Shown: in pieces, positions 35,332 to 43,895 of the stretch
Layout: each line of letters starts with the position of its first letter
Numbering within the stretch: the stretch's first letter is position 1
Assembly: GCF_001425605.1 (NCBI RefSeq)
Contig: NZ_LMRG01000005.1
Location: 124,001-188,000, forward strand
Reading direction: 5' to 3'
Origin: Rhizobium sp. Leaf453
Lineage (GTDB): Bacteria; Pseudomonadota; Alphaproteobacteria; Rhizobiales; Rhizobiaceae
DNA length: 64,000 nucleotides
Made by a program: the position numbers and the translations under genes
The notes under the pieces: model-generated
Told to the model about the DNA's origin: nothing
The model's database searches: none
What the model saw: only the letters and a program-made list of their open reading frames with translations

Positions 35332-35841
35332 TTACAGTTGTTGAAGGCGGTATTGTAAGGCTACAGAGCTGACCTTGAATTTCTTGGCGACCATGGCGAT
35401 TGCCTCCTCATCCTCTAGGTCAAAGTTCTTACCACCGAGCGCTTCAATCAGGACCGCTTTGGGCATAAGTAGCTCGGCAGCGAAGTTATTTGCTTCGATC
35501 TCGACATCGTCGGTGCCTTGCGAGGCAAGCGTATCGCGTCTGAGAACTCCCTTGTCGACGTGAACCTTTGACGCGAGCCGCTCTTCGTGAAGCATGAAGT
35601 GAGCGAGTTCGTGAGCAATAGTGAACCTTTGACGCGTTATATTATGCAACGCGTTCACGCCGATGATTTTTTTCCCATCTTTGATAAACGCCATTCCAGA
35701 TAAGTCGCCGTCGAAGGGGGCATATTGAACAGTTATGCCAAGGCTTCGAACAATCCGATCTAAAGGAACCGGTGCGCTCCGAACATTGAATTGTGCCAAG
35801 ATCTCCGAAGCGCGTTCGCGAGCTGATAGCTTATCAGCCAT
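35332..35841 (-). CDS. ImmA/IrrE-type metalloprotease
   Basis: 169 residues. The zinc site is FTIAHELAHFMLHEERLASK (HExxH), with the downstream Glu in VEIEANNFAAELLMPKAVL, the ImmA/IrrE/CapP arrangement. Proteases of this family cleave a paired XRE repressor in response to DNA damage (ImmA-ImmR, IrrE-DdrO, CapP-CapH). The gene lies two bases after an XRE gene on the same strand and thirteen bases before the exonuclease gene, so it almost certainly regulates this cluster. Confidence 0.9.
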   Translation of the reverse strand: MADKLSARERASEILAQFNVRSAPVPLDRIVRSLGITVQYAPFDGDLSGMAFIKDGKKIIGVNALHNITRQRFTIAHELAHFMLHEERLASKVHVDKGVLRRDTLASQGTDDVEIEANNFAAELLMPKAVLIEALGGKNFDLEDEEAIAMVAKKFKVSSVALQYRLQQL

Positions 35842-35843
35842 GA

Positions 35844-36170
35844 CTAACGCGACCCAAGTGTGCGGACGAAATGCTCCAGCTGCGCGCGCTCGCGGTCATT
35901 GACATCGCTTCCCTCAAATTGAACGGGTTCTGAATTTTCTGCGAACTGGAACGACGCTGGTACCAGATCTGTAATCGAATTGATTTCGAGGGCGTTGGCA
36001 AGTTTGAAAACCTGGTGAAGGAGGACCTTTTGCCGTCCGGTTTCAATATTCGCCAAAGAAGCTCGCGTTAGATCAATCCGCCCAGCAACATCTGCTTGGG
36101 TGAGTCCCAGTTCGTTTCGACGTTTGGCAATAGCCAAGCCGAGGATTCTATAAATTTCCATGTCGGACAT
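35844..36170 (-). CDS. XRE-family repressor, partner of the ImmA/IrrE protease
   Basis: 108 residues from ATG 36170 (MSDMEIYRILGLAIAKRRNE). The HTH is ELGLTQADVAGRIDLTRASL with ANIETGRQKV. The C-terminal half (SFQFAENSEPVQFEGSDVND) likely holds the cleavage segment and dimer contacts. It is encoded directly before the protease and divergent from the ubiquitin-like operon, the usual layout of a repressor controlling both directions. A longer frame is open upstream but has poor composition. The trigger is presumably DNA damage or phage infection, by analogy with CapH and DdrO. Confidence 0.85.
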   Translation of the reverse strand: MSDMEIYRILGLAIAKRRNELGLTQADVAGRIDLTRASLANIETGRQKVLLHQVFKLANALEINSITDLVPASFQFAENSEPVQFEGSDVNDRERAQLEHFVRTLGSR

Positions 36171-36336
36171 GTGAACAAAACAACAACTGTTCGCAACAAA
36201 TGTCAATAGCATGCACATAAGATGTGAGTGTCACAAACATTACCAAAAATTAATGTTGACCGTGTAGACACGCCGCCGATTCTGTTGTTCCATATTGAGG
36301 CGAGCAAAGACGCTCGATCAGCGAAAGGACAAAGAG
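36171..36336. promoter_or_regulatory. Divergent promoter/operator between XRE and the Ubl operon
   Basis: The 166-base gap contains short dyads usable by the XRE repressor: CACAT-AAG-ATGTG (36214-36226), GAACA-N10-TGTTC (36172-36191) and GTGA-GTG-TCAC nearby. TTGACC (36254-36259) is a possible -35 for the plus-strand operon. None is proven, but the density of dyads between the two divergent starts supports joint control. Confidence 0.45.
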
Positions 36337-37041
36337 ATGCGGATCTCTGACGCAGCAGGTGAGGCCCAAGCTATGGCCAAGAAAAAGCATTACGAAATCG
36401 AATGGAGCGACGAGACCTTCTCGTTTCAGAAGGCGCGTATCTCAGATGCGAAGGTTGTCGGCGCTCAGATTGCTGAGATCGCCAACGCCTACCCGGTCGA
36501 AGATTTCGCCATTCTCCGTCATCTGAAGAGTGGTGACCTCGAAACCATCCGGCCAACGGAGCTGGTGGACCTGGAAGATCCGGGCATTGTGCGCTTTTTC
36601 GTCGTGAAGGGGCCGAGCAACAACCGGTTCTCCGTTGAAGGGCGTGCCATGGAATGGCCGCAGGCTCTGCTGGCGGCAAAGCACATCAAGTTCTTGGCTT
36701 ACGCTCAAGACGATCAGATCTTGGTGCTCGACACCGATGATGGTGAGGTCGAATTTGAAGACGATGCTTTGGTTGATCTCTCGCCGCCCACCGTCGAGCG
36801 ATTCAAGCTTCGGAAAATGAAGAAGACGGTGACTGTCTACTACAAAGAAACAGCGTACGAAATCGAGCGCCGCAAGTGGACCACCGAAGAATTGCTGGCG
36901 GCCTTCTCTGTCCCGGCTGGTTACAAACTCGACCAGATCAGCGGGGACGGCGAATTCCACGAGCTGAAGCCTGGCGAACTGGTCAAGGTTCGCGATGGCA
37001 TGGAATTTTCCTCTCACCCGCCCGTAGGACAGTCGTCATGA
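36337..37041 (+). CDS. Triple ubiquitin-like (multi-ubiquitin) protein
   Basis: 234 residues made of three tandem beta-grasp repeats of ~70-75 residues. Repeat 1 starts KKHYEIEWSDETFSFQKARI, repeat 2 NRFSVEGRAMEWPQALLAAK, repeat 3 KTVTVYYKETAYEIERRKWT. The pattern (two short strands, helix, then a VDL/VxVxDG end) is that of the Multi_ubiq family (PF14452 from memory), the modifier of prokaryotic Ub-E2-JAB-E1 operons. The C-terminus is MEFSSHPPVGQSS, with one Gly and no GG; the JAMM protease next door may trim it. ATG 36337 has AAAGGA upstream. The stop overlaps the E2 start (ATGA). Confidence 0.85.
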   Translation: MRISDAAGEAQAMAKKKHYEIEWSDETFSFQKARISDAKVVGAQIAEIANAYPVEDFAILRHLKSGDLETIRPTELVDLEDPGIVRFFVVKGPSNNRFSVEGRAMEWPQALLAAKHIKFLAYAQDDQILVLDTDDGEVEFEDDALVDLSPPTVERFKLRKMKKTVTVYYKETAYEIERRKWTTEELLAAFSVPAGYKLDQISGDGEFHELKPGELVKVRDGMEFSSHPPVGQSS

Positions 37042-37370
37042 GCACGCCAACTGTTGAAATGCAAAAGATGCGCAAGATCTGCCCGAAAGCGGAGCTTTGG
37101 CAGGAGGGCGGCCAGCCGGCCGTCTTTCTGCCAGGTCTCAAAGTCAAGCATGCGGGCACGACAGTCCCTGTTGATGCCATCTTAATGCCCGGTTATCATA
37201 GCGGCTATGCCACCCGCCTGTTCCTAAAGAAGCCTTTTCCGAGCCGTGGGCAGAACTGGACCACTCACACAGTGGCAGGAACGACATGGCATGCGATGTC
37301 CTGGAACGGTGTTGACGCCTCTTTGGGCTGGGAAGAAATCCTCGCTGCTCACCTGGGGCCACTGCAATGA
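37038..37370 (+). CDS. E2-like ubiquitin-conjugating fold protein (Prok-E2_E type)
   Basis: 110 residues, starting MSTPTVEMQKMRKICPKAEL. The segment VPVDAILMPGYHSGYATRLF is the central E2 beta-sheet/PGY region, and TVAGTTWHAMSWNGVDASLG resembles the C-terminal W-rich end of Prok-E2_E proteins (PF14462, from memory). The only cysteine is at residue ~15, not at the usual central E2 active-site position, so this protein may bind the E1/Ubl without a classical thioester. It overlaps the modifier gene and the JAMM gene by four bases each. Confidence 0.72.
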   Translation: MSTPTVEMQKMRKICPKAELWQEGGQPAVFLPGLKVKHAGTTVPVDAILMPGYHSGYATRLFLKKPFPSRGQNWTTHTVAGTTWHAMSWNGVDASLGWEEILAAHLGPLQ

Positions 37371-37876
37371 ATGTCTGTTTGAAAATTGGTGGGGATCTTC
37401 TCGATGCAGTTCGAGCGGACCTCCACCGTCCCCACTCGTTCGCTCACGAGCGCGTTGGCTTTCTTCTTGCAGCGGCGGCCTCAGATGGGCAGGGCGGGAT
37501 TATGCTGCTTGTTCGGGGATATCAAACGGTGGCAGATGATGACTACGAACGGCACCCGAGCGTGGGTGCGCAGATAGGCTCAAATGCGATGCGGAAGGCT
37601 GCCCAGGCAAGCTACCGGCCGCCGAGCGCCATTCTGCATGTACACACGCATGGCGGCCGCGGTCGCCCTGGCTTCAGCCGGGTCGATCTGGACAGTGCAG
37701 CTTCCTTCGTTCCCGGTTTTGCCGAGACGGCTCCACGCATGCCGCACGGCCTCCTCGTCCTGAGCAACGATTCCGTTCACGGGTTGCTTTGGGCGGGGCC
37801 AGATCGTCCCGCTTTTCCGATTAATTCCTTCAAGCGCATATCTGCTCCGATCCGAGCAGACTGGAGCGACAAATGA
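37367..37876 (+). CDS. JAMM/JAB deubiquitinase-like metalloprotease
   Basis: 169 residues. The JAMM motif is complete: Glu in HERVGFLLA (~27), then HVHTHGGRGRPGFSRVD, which is H-T-H, seven residues, S-x-x-D (residues ~92-105). Family members cleave ubiquitin-like tails: they mature the modifier and remove it from targets (Prok-JAB). In this operon the triple-Ubl protein has no bare Gly end, so processing between or after its domains by this enzyme is likely. Overlaps the E2 and E1 genes by four bases. Confidence 0.88.
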   Translation: MNVCLKIGGDLLDAVRADLHRPHSFAHERVGFLLAAAASDGQGGIMLLVRGYQTVADDDYERHPSVGAQIGSNAMRKAAQASYRPPSAILHVHTHGGRGRPGFSRVDLDSAASFVPGFAETAPRMPHGLLVLSNDSVHGLLWAGPDRPAFPINSFKRISAPIRADWSDK

Positions 37877-38811
37877 GCTGGCTTGATCGACAGAGTTTTC
37901 TTGGGCCGGACAGTGACCAGGTTCTTCAGGATCTGACAGTCGGCCTTGTCGGCCTTGGTGGTGGCAATTCGCACGTCGTTCAGCAACTGGCGCATTTGGG
38001 TGTGGGCGGCTTTGTTCTCGTCGATGACGACGTCATCTCCGAAACCAATCTCAACCGTTTGGTGGGCGGCACGTTGGAGGATGTTCTTGAGGCTCGTCCG
38101 AAGACCGAGATAGCGAAACGCGTGGTTCTCAGTGTCAACCCCGAAGCTCGGATCGCTTGCCATCAGGCAAAATGGCAGGAAGTTGCAGAACATCTGCGGG
38201 CTTGCGACATCATCATCGGTGGCGTCGACCGTATCATCGCGAAAAGTGAGCTCGAAGCGTTTTGCCGACGGTTCTTGACTCCCTACATCGATATGGGAAT
38301 GGATGTGCATCGACTCGGTGATGCAGATGAGTTCCTGGTTGCCGGCCAGGTTGTGCTATCTTCTCCGAGCACGCCTTGCCTGCGCTGCCTTGGGGTGGTG
38401 ACGGATAGCGCCCTTACCGAAGAAGCAGGTCAATATGGCGATGCGGGCGGAAAGCCCCAGGTCGTCTGGCCCAATGGAATCCTCGCCTCTACTGCGGTTG
38501 GCTTGCTCGTACAGCTTTTTACTCCTTGGCACGGGAGGCCTGTCCGATCGGCGTATTACGCGTATGACGCAAATCAGGGCACGATGACCGTTTCCGAACG
38601 CCTCGGCCGGAGGGCGTCAAAAGACTGCCCGCATTTCCCACCTGATGAGGTTGGCGATCCTAGGTTCGACATCAGGGAAGTCGTAACGCGCGCTGAGACG
38701 CCAATCGAAAGAGGAACCATAGACACGGTTCCCTTGGCAGAACCTAAACATCGGCTTACCGCACTTCTCGCCATGGTCCTAGACCTGCTTCCATTTAAAG
38801 TACGAAGATGA
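37873..38811 (+). CDS. E1-like ThiF/MoeB/HesA adenylyltransferase
   Basis: 312 residues. The nucleotide loop is GLVGLGGGNSHVVQQLAHLG (~26), followed by FVLVDDDVISETNLNR, the classic DxDxxxxxNLxR of ThiF/E1 proteins. Asp in IIIGGVDRIIAK fits the Mg-ATP site, and the pair C-L-R-C at SPSTPCLRCLGVV may bind zinc or host the reactive cysteine. It would adenylate the C-terminus of the Ubl. It forms a fully coupled operon with the modifier, E2 and JAMM genes; sbcD follows after 75 bases. Confidence 0.88.
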   Translation: MSWLDRQSFLGPDSDQVLQDLTVGLVGLGGGNSHVVQQLAHLGVGGFVLVDDDVISETNLNRLVGGTLEDVLEARPKTEIAKRVVLSVNPEARIACHQAKWQEVAEHLRACDIIIGGVDRIIAKSELEAFCRRFLTPYIDMGMDVHRLGDADEFLVAGQVVLSSPSTPCLRCLGVVTDSALTEEAGQYGDAGGKPQVVWPNGILASTAVGLLVQLFTPWHGRPVRSAYYAYDANQGTMTVSERLGRRASKDCPHFPPDEVGDPRFDIREVVTRAETPIERGTIDTVPLAEPKHRLTALLAMVLDLLPFKVRR

Positions 38812-38886
38812 TGCGCCGGCAGAATTCTTCCCAGGTTGCATGCTTCGGCAGAAATATCCGATGCTATGCTTGTAGTAGGAGGGGCA

Positions 38887-40119
38887 ATGATTCGTATCTT
38901 ACACACGGCGGATTGGCATATCGGGCAAACTCTTCGTGGCTTCTCGCGGGATCATGAGCATCGTAAGGTTTTCGAGCGGCTCGAAAAAATCGTTGTGGAG
39001 CGGGATGTCGACGCCCTCGTCATAGCCGGCGATATATTCGACAGTCAAAATCCTTCCGGGGAGGCGCAACAACTCTTCTATAGCACGCTCGTGCGGTTAA
39101 GCCGAGCGAATCCGCGCATGTCTATGGTGATAGCCGCCGGCAACCATGATGCGGCTGGTCGGTTGGAAGCGCCGCGGCCGCTGTTAGAGGCGTTTAACAT
39201 CCGCGTCGTGGGCAATGTTCGGCGGCGTGAAGGGCGGGTCGAGGCCGCTCGTCATCTCGTTCCCATCAATGACGCAAGCGGTGCGGTGGCTGCCCATGTG
39301 CTTGCAGTCTCCTATCCAACCGCAGCGTGCCTTCCGAATTTGACGCGGCTGGAGGCTGAGGCAGGATCGCCCATCGTTGCGGGCGTGCGAAGCCTTTATG
39401 CCGAATTGGTCGATACGTTACGGGGCCCGATGGATGGTCTACCATTCGTCCTAACGGGACATCTCCATGTCGCGGGTGGAATCGAGTCAGAAGGAGCGGA
39501 GCGCCGAATTCTGGTCGGTGGTCAGCATGCCGTGCCGCATGACGTATTCCCAGCGGAAGCGAGCTACGTGGCGCTTGGCCACTTGCATAAGGCTCAAGCT
39601 ATCGGTCGTGAGACTGTCCGCTACTCAGGTTCGCTGATCCCTTTGTCGGCGACGGAGGTGCCCTACACGCATGGCGTCACTCTTGTGAGGCTCGACGGTA
39701 CAACGGTTCTATCAGAACAAATCTCGATTGATCGGCCAGTTCCCTTCATCCGCCTTCCTGAGGCGGGCGATATGCGTTTGAGTGAGCTCGGCGATCATCT
39801 GACCGCAATCGACCTCACATGGGATCTACCGATCCATGAACGGCCATTCGTCCAGGTGAGGCTTGCCCGCGAGGGGCTATCACCAGGGTTCAGAGAAGAG
39901 GTCGACCGCATCGCCGAGAGCTTTCCGGTCCGTATCGTCGATACTCGGGTCGCAGCAATGCCCAGGGAGTTAAATGACGTGACCCTCGCTGATCCTATGA
40001 TCAGGCTGGCAGAAAAAGATCCTGAGGATCTGTTTAAGCTCGCATTTGAACGCACATTCGGGGTAGCCCCGGATGCCGCGCATCTGGATGTTTTCCACCG
40101 GGCACAGGCGGAGGGATAG
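38887..40119 (+). CDS. sbcD: SbcD-type exonuclease (Mre11 family)
   Basis: 410 residues. Phosphoesterase motifs: MIRILHTADWHIGQTLRGFS (D-x-H), VIAGDIFDSQNP, AAGNHDAAGR and TGHLHVAGG with ALGHLHKAQ, the full Mre11/SbcD set with Mn2+ ligands. It pairs with SbcC to cut DNA hairpins and protein-blocked ends. ATG 38887 has GGAGGGG just upstream. It lies 75 bases after the E1 gene and two bases before sbcC, so it is probably transcribed with the Ubl operon. Chromosomal sbcD normally has no such neighbours. Confidence 0.93.
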   Translation: MIRILHTADWHIGQTLRGFSRDHEHRKVFERLEKIVVERDVDALVIAGDIFDSQNPSGEAQQLFYSTLVRLSRANPRMSMVIAAGNHDAAGRLEAPRPLLEAFNIRVVGNVRRREGRVEAARHLVPINDASGAVAAHVLAVSYPTAACLPNLTRLEAEAGSPIVAGVRSLYAELVDTLRGPMDGLPFVLTGHLHVAGGIESEGAERRILVGGQHAVPHDVFPAEASYVALGHLHKAQAIGRETVRYSGSLIPLSATEVPYTHGVTLVRLDGTTVLSEQISIDRPVPFIRLPEAGDMRLSELGDHLTAIDLTWDLPIHERPFVQVRLAREGLSPGFREEVDRIAESFPVRIVDTRVAAMPRELNDVTLADPMIRLAEKDPEDLFKLAFERTFGVAPDAAHLDVFHRAQAEG

Positions 40120-40121
40120 TC

Positions 40122-43100
40122 ATGCGGATATTGGCTATCCGCGGCGAGAATCTAGCAAGTCTTGCCGCGCCTTTCGAAATCGATCTTGCCACAGAGCCTC
40201 TTGCAGGTTCCGGTCTCTTTGCCATCACCGGCGAGACCGGTGCTGGGAAATCGACCATCCTCGATGCGCTATGTCTCGCGCTCTATGGCGAATATCCGCG
40301 CGTCTCCGTTGGTCGGCGCGAGAATGCGCCCGATCCCAGCGGGGAGCCGATTTCGATTCATGATGGCCGGGCGATCCTGCGCCGAGGTGCCGGCGGCGGC
40401 TATGCCGAGGTGGATTTCGTCGGGCAGGATGGCGAACGCTACCGCGTCCGCTGGGACGCCAATCGGGCGCGGGGGCGAGCGAATGGGCGTCTTCAGAATG
40501 AGCAGCGCGCGCTCTATCGACTTGACGACGGCAGTGCGGTGGCGACCGGCAAGACCCAAGTCCGCGAGGCGGTCGAGACGAGAACTGACCTCACATTCGA
40601 TCAGTTCCGTCGAACGGTGCTCCTGGCGCAGGGCGAGTTCGATGCATTCCTTCTAGCCGCAGAGAGCGAGCGTGCGGAACTGCTCGAGAAGATCACAGGC
40701 ACCGAAATCTACGCAGCGATCTCGATCCGCGTCCATGATGGCACCGACGCACGACGAAGAATCGTTGAGCAATTGGAGCAGCGTCGAAATGACATCGGAC
40801 TTCTTGATGACGAAGCCAGGCAGACGCTGCTCGAGGAGCAACGCCAGCTTGCTTCGACCATTGCTCAAAAAGGTGCTGAGCGGGAACAACACAGCGCGCG
40901 ATTGGATCATTTGAAGCGCGTCGCTGCTGCTCGCGGCGATCTCGCACGGGCTGAGGCCCAGGCGGTCGCAGCGCGTGCCGCACGCGAAGCAGCCGCCAAT
41001 GAGTATAAATCTCTTGCCGAGTTCGAGCTCGTCGAGCCGCTTCGTCCGCTAGCGGGTGATGCACAAAATGCACGACGGACAGCAGCGGAGGCCAAGACCC
41101 GTCTCGACGGCTTGCTTATCGCGCGCGAGGAGGCGCGGACGCTAGATGCAGCGTCGGCAACGCAACTGGCGGACGCTGTAGCCGCCAACGTAGCGGCAGA
41201 GGACGTCCTCAAGAACTTCGGTCCCCTTTGGAGCGAAGCCGAGAGGCTCGACGCCGAGCTTACGACAGCTCGGACGGAGTTTAATGATGCGGTGGAAAAA
41301 TCGCAGCAAGCGGAAGCTACACTGGGCGACAAGGCCAATGCGCTGGCCACGATTGATCAGGCTCTCGGTCAGACATCAGACTCGTACCGCACGACCGCGG
41401 CCCAATTAAGCAATCAATCGGATCGCGTTCTTCTTGCTGATCGTCTTGGCGATGCGATGGATTTGTTGGCGAAGCGGGGAGCGCTCCAGCAGGAACACGC
41501 CACAGCCACGGTGGCGGCCATCGGAGCGGAAGAAACAGCGACGCAATTGCAAAGTGAAATAACCACCCTGTTGGAAAGGCTCACCGAGGATCGTGAGCGA
41601 AAGAATGGCCTAAGTCGTGGAATCGCTGATCGCAGAGCCGGTCTTGCCGGCATCGACGAGGCGACGCTCCACGAACGAGACATCGATCTGCAGCGCGCGC
41701 TCGAGGCTCTGCGCGAAGCAAGTACCGTCTGCGACCGGCATACTCGAGCATCGGCAGATCTAACAAGGCGAGAGTCGGAACACACGCTCGCGGCGCAAGA
41801 GGTAAGCACGGCGAAAAGCCAAATTGTTGAAGCGGAAGCAGACCAGCTCCGCGAACGGACCGCACGTGCGGAAATTGTTCCAATCGCAGAGCTCGCCGAC
41901 GAGGCTGTCTCGTCTGAGGCCATTCATCTGCGCAGCCTGCTGGCCCCAAATTTGGCCTGTCCGGTGTGCGGCAGCACCGACCATCCGCATCTTGCGCATC
42001 CCAGCGCGCTGAATGAAATTGCTGCTAGGCTTCGCCGCCGACGCGAAGAACTCGACGCCGCGTTGACCGCGACGGGCCAGCGTTTGGACGCTGCAACGCG
42101 CGCGCTGTCCGCTGGAGAAGGTCGCCAGACGGAGACAAACCGCGGAATCGATGTGGCGCGCGGACAAATTCTGGCTGCCAACGGCGCTTACGGCGAACAG
42201 TTGTCGTCCTTGAACGATCTCTGCAGGAAGGCTGGGATCAACGAGGGTGTACCTCCCGTTCTCGATGACCAGGCTGCGTCGAGACTGGCGGCTCATATTT
42301 CAGTCGCGATCGCAGAGCGATCAGCCATTTCTTATCCGCTCGCAGACGCGCGCCGTCTTCGGACTGAGATTGATAGTTTGCAAAGGGAGTATGACGCGCT
42401 CGGCGAGGCGACTGAGACGACTGCACGGTCCTTGGACCAAAGGCGTTCCGATTTTCACGCTGCGCAATTGAAGGCGACTGAATACACTGTCCAGGCGGCG
42501 GGCCTCGCTGAGCGCCTCATTTCCATTCGCCGTGAAATCACACCGTTTCTTGCTGCAGCAGGTATGGCGGTTGACGACCTCGAGGTCGATCCCACTGATG
42601 TTGGCGTTACGCTGTCAACAATTGCGACAGAGTATGCCGCCCTGCGCGAACAGGTTAGCCAACTCGAAATGACGCTCCAGCGTCTGGCGCCCGAACGTGC
42701 AGCGGCGGCCGCCTCGCTCGAGCACGCGCAGGCGCAGGTTACGGCGAATGCACTTCTTCTCGATCAACGTCGCATGGCCGAGAGAGAGAAGGCGGGCGCC
42801 AGAGCTGAACTTCTCGATGGCGAGGCGACAGCAAGCCACCGGACTCGGATCAATGAGGCTTGCCGGACCACCCGTGAGGTGCTCGCGCTCGCGCGCGAGA
42901 CGAAATCCGCCACCGATGCAGCGTTCCAGGCCGCCGGCGCTCGTTGCGACGAGGCCGCCGCTGGATTGGAGACCGCCAAACGCCGCAGTGCTTTAGTCGA
43001 AGAGGCATTCAACGCTGCGTGCCTGGATATTGCTCGCTCGTCAGACCAGGTTGCCGCGCTGCTCGCAGCTGACCCAGCTTTGAGCAGAGCGTTGCGGGTC

Positions 43101-43895
43101 CGCATTCAGGGGATCGACCGAGGCGTGAACGATGCCGCCACCGCAGTGCTTACGCGCCAGAATGACTTACACCGGGCGTTGGAAGGTTTCGACGAGACCA
43201 CCGATGCAGAGGCGTTGGCCGCAGTCGTCGCGGCGTTGGCAACAGAAATCGGAGACTTGCAACAACGGACAGGTGTGCTTGCTGCTACGGTCGCGCGAGA
43301 CGACGAGGCACGCCGCGCCGCCGCAACCCTATCTGCGGAAATTGACGCCGCGAAAGCGGAACTCGCAATATGGCAAGCAGTCGACGATGCTGTCGGCTCG
43401 GCCAGCGGTGATCGTTTCCGTCGCTTTGTGCAGAGCATCACACTCGACCACATGGTGCAATTGGCGAATGATCACCTCCACGCATTGACCCCCCGCTATA
43501 GGTTGGCGCGGGGGGCAGCGTCCGATCTCACGCTGCACATCATTGATCGCGACATGGGCGACGAGGTCCGCGGGACCCGAAGCCTATCGGGCGGTGAACG
43601 TTTCCTCGTCTCCCTTTCTCTGGCGCTGGCATTGTCGGGTCTGGAAGGACGATCATCTTTTGTCGACACGCTGTTCATCGATGAAGGCTTTGGATCGCTC
43701 GATGCGGAGACGCTCGACTTAGCAGTGGACGCATTGGAGACCTTACAGGGAAGGGGTCAGAAAGTTGGCGTCATCACGCACGTTGCTGCCATGATCGAGC
43801 GGATCGCCGTGCAGGTTCGTGTTGAAAAGCGCGGCGGTGGGAGATCCGAAGTTACGGTTTCTGATGGGTCTCAGTCAATCTGGATGACATTATAG
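40122..43895 (+). CDS. sbcC: SbcC-type ATPase (Rad50 family)
   Basis: 1257 residues, full Rad50/SbcC layout. Walker A is ITGETGAGKSTILDALCLAL (~38-45). Long Ala/Glu/Arg-rich coiled coils lie on each side of the zinc hook CPVCGSTDH (~612), with the ABC signature SLSGGERFLVSLSLALAL and Walker B TLFIDEGFGSLD near the C-terminus. With SbcD it forms an ATP-driven nuclease that handles DNA hairpins, blocked ends and phage DNA ends. It is the last gene of the plus-strand unit that starts with the triple-Ubl gene; 580 bases of non-coding DNA follow. Confidence 0.93.
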   Translation: MRILAIRGENLASLAAPFEIDLATEPLAGSGLFAITGETGAGKSTILDALCLALYGEYPRVSVGRRENAPDPSGEPISIHDGRAILRRGAGGGYAEVDFVGQDGERYRVRWDANRARGRANGRLQNEQRALYRLDDGSAVATGKTQVREAVETRTDLTFDQFRRTVLLAQGEFDAFLLAAESERAELLEKITGTEIYAAISIRVHDGTDARRRIVEQLEQRRNDIGLLDDEARQTLLEEQRQLASTIAQKGAEREQHSARLDHLKRVAAARGDLARAEAQAVAARAAREAAANEYKSLAEFELVEPLRPLAGDAQNARRTAAEAKTRLDGLLIAREEARTLDAASATQLADAVAANVAAEDVLKNFGPLWSEAERLDAELTTARTEFNDAVEKSQQAEATLGDKANALATIDQALGQTSDSYRTTAAQLSNQSDRVLLADRLGDAMDLLAKRGALQQEHATATVAAIGAEETATQLQSEITTLLERLTEDRERKNGLSRGIADRRAGLAGIDEATLHERDIDLQRALEALREASTVCDRHTRASADLTRRESEHTLAAQEVSTAKSQIVEAEADQLRERTARAEIVPIAELADEAVSSEAIHLRSLLAPNLACPVCGSTDHPHLAHPSALNEIAARLRRRREELDAALTATGQRLDAATRALSAGEGRQTETNRGIDVARGQILAANGAYGEQLSSLNDLCRKAGINEGVPPVLDDQAASRLAAHISVAIAERSAISYPLADARRLRTEIDSLQREYDALGEATETTARSLDQRRSDFHAAQLKATEYTVQAAGLAERLISIRREITPFLAAAGMAVDDLEVDPTDVGVTLSTIATEYAALREQVSQLEMTLQRLAPERAAAAASLEHAQAQVTANALLLDQRRMAEREKAGARAELLDGEATASHRTRINEACRTTREVLALARETKSATDAAFQAAGARCDEAAAGLETAKRRSALVEEAFNAACLDIARSSDQVAALLAADPALSRALRVRIQGIDRGVNDAATAVLTRQNDLHRALEGFDETTDAEALAAVVAALATEIGDLQQRTGVLAATVARDDEARRAAATLSAEIDAAKAELAIWQAVDDAVGSASGDRFRRFVQSITLDHMVQLANDHLHALTPRYRLARGAASDLTLHIIDRDMGDEVRGTRSLSGGERFLVSLSLALALSGLEGRSSFVDTLFIDEGFGSLDAETLDLAVDALETLQGRGQKVGVITHVAAMIERIAVQVRVEKRGGGRSEVTVSDGSQSIWMTL

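Noticed and set aside
41414..43453. Several minus-strand frames inside sbcC
   Set aside because: Serine/alanine/arginine-rich shadows of the coiled-coil codons; sbcC itself has all Rad50 motifs.
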